Assembly (NCBI GenBank): GCA_002914805.1
Contig: JXTB01000042.1
Span: 172,928-236,927, forward strand
Origin: Parasponia andersonii
Lineage: Eukaryota; Streptophyta; Magnoliopsida; Rosales; Cannabaceae
Reading direction: 5' to 3'
Length of the DNA stretch: 64,000 nt
Positions 10,604 to 20,284 of the stretch are shown piece after piece (position 1 is the first letter of the stretch; every line of letters begins with the position of its first letter). Below the pieces are notes generated by a model, which worked only from the letters and a program-made list of their open reading frames with translations, was not told the DNA's origin and did no database searches. Both the position numbers and the translations under genes were made by a program.

Positions 10604-12673
10604 TTAGCAACAAACAACAACCTCCGGACAATAAATCGTGGGCTCACTAGTAGGCAAAGCAACGCTATTAACTGGCACGTAATAATTGGAAGTAGGCCTT
10701 TTGGGAAGATCTGGACACGGTAAATCAAAGTTGAGAACCTGTACTGCTTGCCTTATAGATGGTCTCAGATTGTGATCCGGATGAACGCACCACAATCCAA
10801 CAATCAGCAAACATTTTGTCTCTTTCACGTCAAACTTCTTACACAATCTTTTATCAACAACGTCAAGAAGCTTTTCCCTTTCGTACGAGTCCCACACCCA
10901 TTCTACCAGGGAAACTTGACCGTTGGCGGTCTCAAAGCTGTGTTCCCCGGCTTGTTTTCCACTAGCAATTTCTAGCATCACCACACCAAAGCTAAACACG
11001 TCGGATGCTTTACTTGCCGTCTTTGTTGTAATGTATTCTGGCGCCAGATAGCCCAATGTTTCGGAAAACATCGATGATTGCTCTGCTGAAGAGCAATTAG
11101 TGTCGTGGTTATATAGCCTAGCCAACCCGAAATCCCCAAGCTTTGCATTGAAATTTGAATCCAGCATCACATTGCTCGATTTGATGTCCGTGTGCAACAC
11201 ACACCGTTCACACTCTTCGTGCAAGTATAACAATGCTGACGCCAATCCTCGAGCTATGTTGTACCTTGCGAACCAAGTCAACGAGCTTTCACCTCTGAAA
11301 AGATGGGCATCAAGGCTGCCATTAATCATGAACTCATAGACGAGTAGGAGATGATCTAGCTCGTTATGGTGGCACCAACCTATGAGTTGCACTATGTTCT
11401 TATGCCACAACTCACTGATGATCTTTAATTCAGAGGTGTACTCCTTCAAACCTTGTGAAGAGGATTTGGACACCATTTTTATAGCGACATAAGAATCCTC
11501 GTCTTTCAGAAATCCTCTGTAAACTCCACCAAGTCCTTCTTGCCGGAGTTTCTCTTCCTCTGCGAAATTGTTTGTCGCGTCACACAATTCGTAGTAGGAA
11601 AACTTTCTAGCCGCACAGTTGATTTGCAAATCTTGATCCTCATTTGCCGTCGTTGTAGTTACTAAACCATGATCCTTGTGATCCTTTTCTCCAGTAGTAC
11701 ACTTCTTACACCGCGAGAAAAAATACAAAGTAAATACAATTGTAACAAAGAGTAAAGAACCCAAGATGATCAGCCCCATCAGAAGTCGATGTTTTCGCAA
11801 GTTCTTTGGCTGAAAACCATGTTGATCGGGAATATTTGTGCTTTCAATTTGAAATTCCGAACTAAATGACCAGGAATGGATGACATGTTTGGACGTGTAA
11901 AGTCCGTTCGCTGCTGAGAAGCCAAACACCACTTGTTCTGGCAGTAGAGTTGTCAAATTAACTCCGATTGACAATCTCTTCTCCATTGTAAATCCCTCAG
12001 CTACGTCATATTCCGTGAAGAGAACAGTTAACATTTTCGATGTAGAATCGTAACTGACGGTGGCATTATTCACCTTTGGCGGCCAAGACCTGAAGTCAAC
12101 AGGCCAGGCTGCGGCCTCCATAGAGACCATGGAGTCAACGTTAATACCAACGTGTTCTCGAAGATCGGGTGGATCAAGTTGGTCATTCGGAAAAGTATCG
12201 AACTCTACAGCGACAAACGAAGTATCACTGGAAAGTATCTGGTCAGGGCGGATCAAGCCAAGACTAGCGTTGTCCGTTACAAGTGGAACCTTAAAAGGAG
12301 GCTCCCCAAGGAAGAAGGCGAGCCCGTCTCCGGGGTTGGTGTCGTTCGAGTAGATGGTAAAGCTGAATTTGGTAGTGAAGTCAGCCTCCATTAGCCTTCC
12401 TGATGAGATGTCCCAAAGCTGCAAGGGTTGAAAATAGGTTAGGCGACCAATCTGGTCTGTTTGGTTTGTGGTGAGTTGTATTTCTGAACCCAGGTAGCTG
12501 ATATTCCCTCGAGCTGTTAGATAAGGGTCAGTTTCTTTTATTGTAGGGTAATCGAATTGTAGTGGAGAAGTATAAGGGACCATCAGAAACAAGATAGTAG
12601 TGATGAAGATCATGGGATAATGAGTAAGAAGGAGCTTTTTGGTTGAAAATAGAGATAAGTATGTCAAGGGCAT
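10604..12673 (-). CDS. L-type lectin receptor-like kinase, class IX type (possible pseudokinase)
   Basis: A membrane receptor-like kinase that would bind an extracellular ligand through a legume-lectin domain. From the Met at 12673 the protein has 689 residues: hydrophobic signal segment ~15-39, lectin domain ~40-275 (with VAVEFDTF and the DPP...HVGIN metal-site region), transmembrane helix ~297-319, kinase ~358-645. There are no introns, as is usual for this family. The catalytic Lys (VAIK, 399), the DFG (514-516) and the APE motif are present. However, the first two glycines of the GxGxxG loop are Arg377 and Glu379, and HRD is HTD (494-496), so activity is doubtful. An upstream ATG at 12739 is possible, but a TATA box at 12759-12766 would place transcription start past it, and the Met at 12673 matches the paralogue's length. 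The closest relative seen is the intact gene at 41357. Confidence 0.9.
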   Translation of the reverse strand: MPLTYLSLFSTKKLLLTHYPMIFITTILFLMVPYTSPLQFDYPTIKETDPYLTARGNISYLGSEIQLTTNQTDQIGRLTYFQPLQLWDISSGRLMEADFTTKFSFTIYSNDTNPGDGLAFFLGEPPFKVPLVTDNASLGLIRPDQILSSDTSFVAVEFDTFPNDQLDPPDLREHVGINVDSMVSMEAAAWPVDFRSWPPKVNNATVSYDSTSKMLTVLFTEYDVAEGFTMEKRLSIGVNLTTLLPEQVVFGFSAANGLYTSKHVIHSWSFSSEFQIESTNIPDQHGFQPKNLRKHRLLMGLIILGSLLFVTIVFTLYFFSRCKKCTTGEKDHKDHGLVTTTTANEDQDLQINCAARKFSYYELCDATNNFAEEEKLRQEGLGGVYRGFLKDEDSYVAIKMVSKSSSQGLKEYTSELKIISELWHKNIVQLIGWCHHNELDHLLLVYEFMINGSLDAHLFRGESSLTWFARYNIARGLASALLYLHEECERCVLHTDIKSSNVMLDSNFNAKLGDFGLARLYNHDTNCSSAEQSSMFSETLGYLAPEYITTKTASKASDVFSFGVVMLEIASGKQAGEHSFETANGQVSLVEWVWDSYEREKLLDVVDKRLCKKFDVKETKCLLIVGLWCVHPDHNLRPSIRQAVQVLNFDLPCPDLPKRPTSNYYVPVNSVALPTSEPTIYCPEVVVCC

Positions 12674-12730
12674 GGTGCAGAGATTATAGATTCTATAGAT
12701 TTTTTGGGCTTTGATTGGATCAATCGATAA

Positions 12731-13290
12731 ATGTAGCATGTGTATACGTGTGTATATATATTTATAGAGAGAATTTTCAAGCGACTAAAGAAGAGATAAC
12801 TTGTTCCTTTTTCTATCTTACATGATAAAAATAATTTTTTTAGGTCAAGTAAATTATAACTCTAATTAAATGTTTTAAAACACAGCAACCTTTTATAATT
12901 CCAAGAATCCTACTAAAGTATTTTTCTTTTTCCTTTTTGAAGGTCAAGTCTATTAGGTTAATGTGGAACTGAAAGCGACTCTAAACTCCGATCAAATGAA
13001 ATATTATAATTTCCACTATCAAATAATTAAGGGTTCATGGCATAACTAATGTTCCTCGAACTATTCACTTTGTGAAAATTTCGTTATTCAATTTATGATA
13101 ATTTCGTTCTTCAAATTCAAATGTGACAATTAAGTTCATTAAATTTAAGATTTTAAAAAATTTCATCAATATATTGTTTAAATTATAATATACTATTAAA
13201 TTTGTGACTGTAAATACATAATGAGTATGTTGTAGTATATGAATGTATATTTAAGAATATGATATAGTATATATTACAATATACTCGTTA
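12731..13290. repeat. LecRK promoter repeat, unit A copy 1
   Basis: The 5' flank of LecRK gene 1, including its first ATG and TATA region, recurs as a direct, diverged copy at about 14785-15290. Shared blocks include GTAGCATG, ATTTTCAAGC.ACTAAAGAA, AACTCCGATCAAATG and TTCAAATTC. The copies are roughly 80 percent alike by eye. Confidence 0.7.
12759..12766 (-). promoter_or_regulatory. TATA box of LecRK gene 1
   Basis: TATAAATA on the minus strand. At the usual ~30-bp spacing, transcription would start near 12730, downstream of the ATG at 12739 and upstream of the one at 12673. This supports the shorter protein. Confidence 0.5.
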
Positions 13291-13304
13291 CATATTTACA
13301 GTGA

Positions 13305-14475
13305 CAAAATTTATAACAATCATTTTGTCTGTCTAAAATTTCATAAAAAAGTTAAACCAACGACTGGGGTCTAAATCAGTGATAATAGTCATCATTTTGA
13401 AGTAAATATTTTCACCCTAAATTCTATTGGCGCCATTTTCAGTTTTTTTGAAAAATAGTGGCACTAATAAATAATAACAATTTAAAACTGAAAAGTCTAA
13501 AACGAGGACAAAAGTCGTCGATTTAGGTTTTTTCAGTTTAAAGCAACGACAATAGTTGCTCTTTTAGAGTAAATATTTTCACTCCTAATTCTCTTAGTGT
13601 TGTTCCATTTTGTTTTTTGTAAAATAATAGAGTCAATAAATAATGAAAAATTTAAACTGAAAAACTTAAAACGAGGACAAAAATCGCACTTTAGGTTTTT
13701 AGTTTAAAGTAGTAATAATAATAGCCCATTTAAAATAACTATTATCCCCTAAAATTCTCTTGGTGTCGTTTTATTTTTTTTGGAAAATGCTGAAGACAAT
13801 TTATGACCGTTTTAGGAATAAATAAAATAGCAACGATAAAAAGACGTTGCTATCTATTACAAAGAACTTTTTGAGTATTGGAAAGCTCTAAAACAGTTAT
13901 ATTTGTCCTCACTACAGTTTTTCAAAGCGTTGATTCACTAGTTCAACAAACGGCGCCACTATTTTCCACAATAAGTCCGCGGACGATTTTAGCTTCTTGA
14001 CTTCTTCGTTTGAACTCCATAAATTTCTCACACTTCAATGTGTAACATAAATGTGGCTAATAAGTTAGCTCCTTTCATTATTTCATGCTACTGAAGATCA
14101 TTGGTGGCAGACTGCTCTATATTTTATTTGCCATCAATTAGTTTCCCGCGATATAATATAGTTGGGTTACAACACTATTGCTTTTAGCAAATGTATTTTA
14201 TTTTTGCTTGGTTTTTTGGGTCTTTTCTATATAGGTATAGCCTATAATTTTATTTTATTTTCGCTTTTTCTTTTGCTATTTTCATTCTGGCCTTTCGAGG
14301 ATGTTTTAAAAACTTTTTTGCAGACACATCTTGTTAATTATTTTTATCGATAAAATTTAATTAGTTACCTAAGAATTGTTGAGTGTGCGTGGGATGACTT
14401 TTAGGGTGTCAACCTAGTCATATGATCCTTCTCTAAAAAGAAAAACAATAAAGAAAGCACACGCAAATACACTCA
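13305..14475 (-). repeat. Inverted repeat arm, right copy
   Basis: Inverted partner of 4971-6036. The outer ~600 bp (13880-14475) is nearly identical to the left arm. The inner part carries about three tandem units of roughly 160-180 bp (13390-13800), each with a 'CCTAAATTCT...GG' and 'CTAAAACGAGGACAAAA' core, typical of CACTA-like subterminal repeats. It sits between unit A copy 1 and unit B copy 1 of the LecRK promoter repeat, so it inserted into that region. The terminal motif is not recognisable. Confidence 0.7.
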
Positions 14476-14504
14476 AAGAAATTAAAGTGAACGAAAGGAT
14501 TTAA

Positions 14505-14730
14505 AAAGAAAAAATATATCATTTGTATTTTTTATAATTCTTTGGATTACAAGTTTAGAGAATTTTGCTTTGATTAATTATTTTATACTTAAAATTTTTA
14601 AATTATTTTTCAAATTCCTTTTCACATGTTACCACCTACTTTTGATGAGTGCTTTTAATCAGAAAATTTAATAACAGGTTGTAATTTAAATAATTTTAGA
14701 ACTAAATTACTTTAAATTAGAAAATTTGGC
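14505..14730. repeat. Promoter-region repeat, unit B copy 1
   Basis: Matches 15310-15550 in direct orientation: shared TATTTTTTATAATTC, TTTGATTAATTA.TTTATACTTAAAATTTT and GTGCTTTTAAT blocks. Confidence 0.65.
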
Positions 14731-14784
14731 GGTTTAAAAGCTCTAATTAGAAATTTAAGTAGCAAATAGCCTGAAATTTGATAA

Positions 14785-15290
14785 TGTAGCATGCATGTAC
14801 GTATATATATATAATTTTCAAGCTACTAAAGAAAAGTTAACTTGTTCCTTATTTTTTTATTTTTATAATCTTAGAAGATAAAAATAATTAATTTTTTTAG
14901 TAAAGTAAATTATAACTCTAATAAAATGCTATAAAACACGGCAACATTTTATAATTCCGAGAGTACAACTAAAGTAATTTTTTTAATACTTTTAGAAAGT
15001 CGATCCTATTAGATTAATGGAACTAAAAGGAACTCTATGAACTCCGATCAAATGGAATATTATTATTTCCAATGTCCAAAAATTATGTGTTGATGGCACA
15101 AATGCTCCTTCTAAGATCCAACTTGTGGTATTTTTTTCTTCAAATTCTAACTATGATAATGAAATTCCAAAAATTTTTCATTTTATGATATTTGTTTATG
15201 TATTATCTAAATTATAAACTGTTGTAGATTTTTGACTGCAAACATATATAAAAAATAAGTTATAGCGTCTAAAAATATTTTTAAGAGAAA
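14785..15290. repeat. LecRK promoter repeat, unit A copy 2
   Basis: Direct copy of 12731-13290. It begins at the position of the first LecRK codons (GTAGCATG) but no lectin coding sequence follows. This suggests a former tandem LecRK copy or a promoter-only duplication. Confidence 0.65.
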
Positions 15291-15309
15291 TCAGACTGAA
15301 TAAAATGAT

Positions 15310-15560
15310 TTGGAAGAAAAGATATATTATTTATATTTTTTATAATTCAAAGAGATTTTTTATTTGATTAATTACTTTATACTTAAAATTTTCAAATTAC
15401 CTATTAAATTTACTTTCATATATATGCTATTTCATATATATGCTACCACTTGCTTCTTAGGTGTGCTTTTAATTAAAAAAATTCAACATCATATTGTAAT
15501 TTAGATAATTAGAAACTAAATTATTTCAAATTGAAAAATTCAACAAGTTAGTTACTACAA
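15310..15560. repeat. Promoter-region repeat, unit B copy 2
   Basis: Direct copy of 14505-14730. With the A copies, the order is A, inserted arm, B, A, B. Confidence 0.65.
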
Positions 15561-16660
15561 AACATTGAATACCAAATAGCAACAAATTTGATGGACAATC
15601 TAGCCATTAACCCAATAATTTATTATAACTTCATAGAGTGGTAAGAGAGCACTTAATTGATCACTTTAAAATATATGTATATATGTATAAACACAAAGGC
15701 AGCAATTTTATTTTTCTTTGGAAAGGAATGGAGACAAATTAGGGTGTAAAGTTTATCTAGAAGGTTAAATCTCTCTATATAATTACTTCTTAGAATCATT
15801 TTTTGCAACAAGAATAATATCTCTGTGCTCACATTATTTTGTTCTTTTGTCGTACATTCATCACCCAATGCTTACGTATACCCGCCCAGTAGAAATTCAT
15901 ATTTTGAATAATGGGAAAAAGACATCCAATTTGCAATTGTTTCATAAGTTATCTATATAGTCGATAAAAATTTTCATTATGTATATATATTTTTTAATTT
16001 TCTGAATATAGTTACATATAGAGCAGAAGACTTTAATTGAAAATGCAAAATGACTCCACTTAGTATTATAATTAGTTATAGGCTGTAACATGATTGGCCG
16101 GCCAGCATTGTTGGCGCTTTAAATATGCATATCGCGCTATTAATAGTAGAATTTGTCTTGTTAATGATCAGGTCAATGACTGCTGGAATGGTTGGAGCCA
16201 GGAAAAGTGATAGCGGACGTACTAGTCTAGAGATGCAAAAACGAATACAATATAGGGGAAAAACGAGATGGAGAGAGAGAACGATTCGACCATTAATTTG
16301 ATTGATACAAATTTTAACGTGTTTCGATCAAGTTTCGACCATTGCGTATATAATTTTAATTATACTGACTATTATTGAATCAAAACCCTGCCAAAAAGCC
16401 TAAACCCGAAGAACAACAAATAGATGAATAAAAAAAGAAAATAATAAAAAAGCCTCTGAAAGTAATTGAAAAAACAAGAAAACAATATATATATATATAT
16501 AGACAAAAAAACTTAAAAGAACCTTGATATATCTCATTGAAATCCATCTAGTTATAAACCCCAATAGAAAAAGGAGTACATACCCACCATCAAGACACGT
16601 TACAATTCAAAAAGGACTAAGACATTAAAATTCCACTAAGTTTCATGTTGAAGACCTACA
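15561..16660. other. Intergenic
   Basis: AT-rich, with a TA microsatellite near 16485-16501. Short open stretches have no recognised domain. No gene or mobile element is evident. Confidence 0.45.
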
Positions 16661-18225
16661 CCTTACGAAAAAAGAGGCATTACTTTATAGAGATGATTTT
16701 ATCATCGCTATAAATTAAATGATCGCTATTATAAGTTTATAGTAGCAACAAAGTCGTTGTAATGTAGTCGTTGCTGTACATCGGTTAATATAGACTCCCT
16801 ATAGTGATGACATATTTTGTCGTCACTATAAATGACCTATAGCAATGATAACATGTTATCGTTATAGACACATTTTTTTAAAAATAATATTTATAAACTA
16901 ATATCTATAGCCATAACAAATGTCGATGCTAATATCACAAAATTTTTTTAAAAAATTACAATTAGTTTAATTAATCTAAATTAGTTCTTAAATCATTACT
17001 TTTAAAAGATAAAGAATAAAGTTATATACATAGGAATTAAAATCAATCCAGAAAAAGCTACAAAAATAAATAAACCTCAAAATCAAAGTCAAAAATTAAA
17101 ACTAACACTTTTCAACAAACATATTCTATACTCTAAAATCAAGCTATTAATAAATTTCATAAACCAAAATATATATTTCATAAATAGTATATTTAACCTC
17201 AAATTAATAAATGCTCCACAAAATTATTACACAAAATCCACATATTCATATAAATACCTAAAATATTAATTAACCCATATATTTAAAAAATCAATTCAAG
17301 TATATTAGAATTTAGGGAAACTTACCTCTCTAATGAAGAAAAAATTTAAAATCTAAAATAATACAAACCTGAGTAACAATTATTCAAAGAAACAAAAAAT
17401 TAGTATTTATAACAAAATATTTACATAAATACATAAATGAAAACAAAAACTAGATATACATATATATGAATATATATTAGTGACAAATGAGAGGAAGTGA
17501 GAAAAAGTAAAAATCGGAGAGAAAGGATTAGAGGGAGTGGGGTTTGGAGAGAGTGAGTGAATGAATGAGAGGATTAAAGAAGAAGAAATTATGTGACATA
17601 AATATCGTCGCTATAGATAGTGAAGTTGACACTATTACTCGAATGACATTGTTCCATTCAAATTTCGAAATTAAGCGTTGTAAAAGTGATCACTCAAAAT
17701 TTAATTTGAAACCTATAACAATAATAAAAGTCGTCATCATAGGTAAAATAAAATAATTTATTCAATTTTTAAAATTTTGAGCATTAAACATTACCGCTTA
17801 AAATTTTATTCAAAACCTATAATAATAACAATAGTAATTGGCGTCGCTATAGGTTAAATATATTAAATTAATTATTATTTTTACTTTTATGTTTTTAACA
17901 TTTAAAAAAACTAAAAAATTTTAGTTAAAATTTATAGGAACGACAAATGACATTGCTATAAGTTAAATATATTAATTTTTCAAATTTTTTTAATTCTTTT
18001 TATCTTTAAAAAATTAAAATTTATTATGTAAATCCTATAACAATTACATTTTTCATCGCTATAGATTGTATAATATAATTTGTGGTGTGACATATACTTT
18101 TGCTCGCCAAAACTATAGCGACGATAAAAAAATATCATTTTTATATCGTCACTATAGAGAACCCTATAACGACGGCATAATATCATTGCTATAGATGTCA
18201 TCGATATAGTTTTGTTTTCTTGTAG
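16661..18225. mobile_element. Non-autonomous CACTA-like element
   Basis: The right edge reads ...GTTTTCTTGTAGTAAG (reverse complement CTTACTACAAGAAAAC). The left edge reads CCTTACGAAAAAAG, the same motif lacking about five bases. Both flanks carry many short inverted motifs of the type 'TATAG(C/T)GA(C/T)GA' and 'TCGTC(A/G)CTATAG' (16680-16880 left, 17600-18190 right), the subterminal signature of CACTA elements with Spm/En-like ends. The middle is AT-rich and non-coding. Length is ~1.56 kb. No target duplication could be confirmed. Confidence 0.6.
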
Positions 18226-18229
18226 TAAG

Positions 18230-18501
18230 TATCAACAAAAGTATTTTCTTCACCTGCATTAAATGTGAGAAACCTAAAAAGCATATCTTGAGGCAAAAGG
18301 AAACAACAATGAGAAAATTGTGGCAATAGGAACATTATAACTACAAAGAGCCAACACATATAAGATCTAAGTCAATCACTCTCCAACCACAAAAATTCTT
18401 GCATTGAATTTCTACCACAACTAGTCACAACTACGAAATGAACGAAAAATCATCCTCAAATGACACCCTTGAGAACAAGGGTGTTGTTTAATGGGAAGGA
18501 A
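18230..18501 (+). pseudogene. Gypsy pol 3' tail
   Basis: The plus strand resembles the extreme end of plant gypsy pol. A Ser-rich segment is followed by 'NDTLENKGVV' and then a purine-rich AATGGGAAGGAA tract (about 18490-18501), as in the 'LEDK' motif plus polypurine tract before a 3' LTR. An LTR would begin at TGTTATGATG, 18502. Only the last ~80 codons of pol remain. Confidence 0.4.
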
Positions 18502-18906
18502 TGTTATGATGATAAATTAGAATATATTTTTTTACGATGATCAGCATGGTTATTCCTTCTAGGCGTGACCATTGGAGCTCTAACCCTATTCAAGAATGTA
18601 CCTCAAGATCCTATGAATGGGTTGTCACCACCAGACGGTAGAGTGAGTCACCTGAACCTCATCCGAACAAATAGTAAGAATGGCACTTAGGAGTAGAAAG
18701 TGGGACATTGTGCTGGCAAGTAGTACCTTCATATTTTGGACTCTTCGAAGAAGCTACCCAGGTTTGAACTTATGATCTCCAACATCCAGGATAATGACAT
18801 TTCTAATAGGGATACTAAGAAAGATCGTTAAGAAAGTAATGAAGAGAAATAAGTTCAATAGATGGTGTTAGGTTAAGATTTTACCTAGAAATTTTGAGGC
18901 AAAGTG
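18502..18906 (+). mobile_element. Putative start of a gypsy 3' LTR
   Basis: Follows the polypurine-like tract at 18490-18501 and begins TGTTATGATG. A second boundary near 18907, where a repeated block starts, limits it. Its 3' edge is undefined. Confidence 0.3.
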
Positions 18907-20284
18907 ACAAAAATAGTAGTGATTCTGATTAAAATAACTTTTTTAGGAGTGTTTTAAAAAATGACTTTTATAGTAGTGTTTTAGTATTTTGTGATACAGT
19001 ATAATGGAGGGTTGCACAATTTGTGATGATTAGTCATAGAAAAAGTCATAATTTTATATTAACACGATGACCCCTCGTCACATAAGTCACACAATATGTA
19101 CGAAATTGTATATGTTATATGCATGTTTTTATTAAATGTACAAGACATACCATGTTTCCTATTTCTAATATATGAATATTTGATTATAGATTTAATATTT
19201 TCCTTTTCATGTGTTATGAAAAAAACAACTTCTTTCTAGATTTAAATAATTTAATACTTTTTTTTTAATGTTTCTAGATGAGCTAGCTGATTCTCAAATC
19301 TCATAATATAACCGTAACAGGTGTATTTTATGCCTATATTGTCCTATGTAGTAATTTTAATTATGAGTAAATTCATACTTGAAATAATGAATATACATAG
19401 TCTAATTTTAATATATTTAGAACTTCCCATTACGTTATCAAGTGAAGCCTGAATTATATGCTATGTCAAGAAAACTTGGGAAATCTTTGGGGTATATATA
19501 TTATGTGGATACTTACATTTTATATGCTTGGATTATTACTTGTGCTATAAACTTCTCTATTGGAGATTTCCATTATATTGTGATTCTAGTCTTATTCTTG
19601 ACTAAAGATGTTAGATATACTCGGTTGTTTCTCACTAGTTATAAAGAACAGTAAATGACCTATGTCATTAAACTTTTATTGTGGTATCCAACCTTTGAAT
19701 TTGTCTATCTTGTATAGTATAACACAAGGGTATTGATTTTCATTCAGAATCTTGTTAGAGTATTTAAACTCAATGATTGTTTAGGACCGAGTTCTAGATA
19801 TAGATAAATAGGACTGTCCTAGTGTGATATTGGTCTGGTATGATTAGGGAGACGGTATTGCATGTATTCAATATTTGGTCTGCTATTCTATTTTGGTGCC
19901 TAACAATCAGTACTCAGGTAATACGAGTGTTGTATTATTACCTCTTGGTTTTGATTATCATTACTACTCTTGTTTTGTCTATCGACTTAAGGACATCATT
20001 CTTATTTTCATCAATCGATGTTTTCATATCTATTGATGGGTCTCCTTATAACTTTGTGTACTTATTTCCCTCATGCCTTGTGTGACATTGAGATGTTGTC
20101 AGGATTCTAACATCCACTAGAGGGCGTATGTTTCATGTACCTTGTATAACTACTGTTTGATTCAATCCTCCTATATCCTATCTTTGATGGTGCACTATCA
20201 TCATAACCATTATTTCTAATTACCTCTCCCGTACTCCTTGTATTATATTCGAATTTCAGAACAAAGTTCCTTTGAGGAGGAAAT
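18907..20284 (+). repeat. Dispersed 1.7 kb repeat, copy 1 (gypsy 3' region)
   Basis: Recurs in the same orientation at 54636-56053 with roughly 90 percent identity by eye. Its end carries 'GAATTTCAGAACAAAGTTCC' and the purine-rich GAGGAGGAAA, which look like the close of a gypsy pol frame and a polypurine tract, followed by an LTR-like TGATATGAAATCC at 20285. The short open frames inside are preserved only because the copies are similar; no domain is recognised. Confidence 0.55.

Noticed and set aside
19442..19654. 70-codon ORF also found at 55213-55425
   Set aside because: The shared frame follows from the repeat copies being ~90 percent alike; no domain, no start context, and other frames are equally preserved.
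19840..20085. Hydrophobic 81-codon ORF also found at 55611-55862
   Set aside because: Part of the same dispersed repeat. Hydrophobicity comes from T-rich composition.
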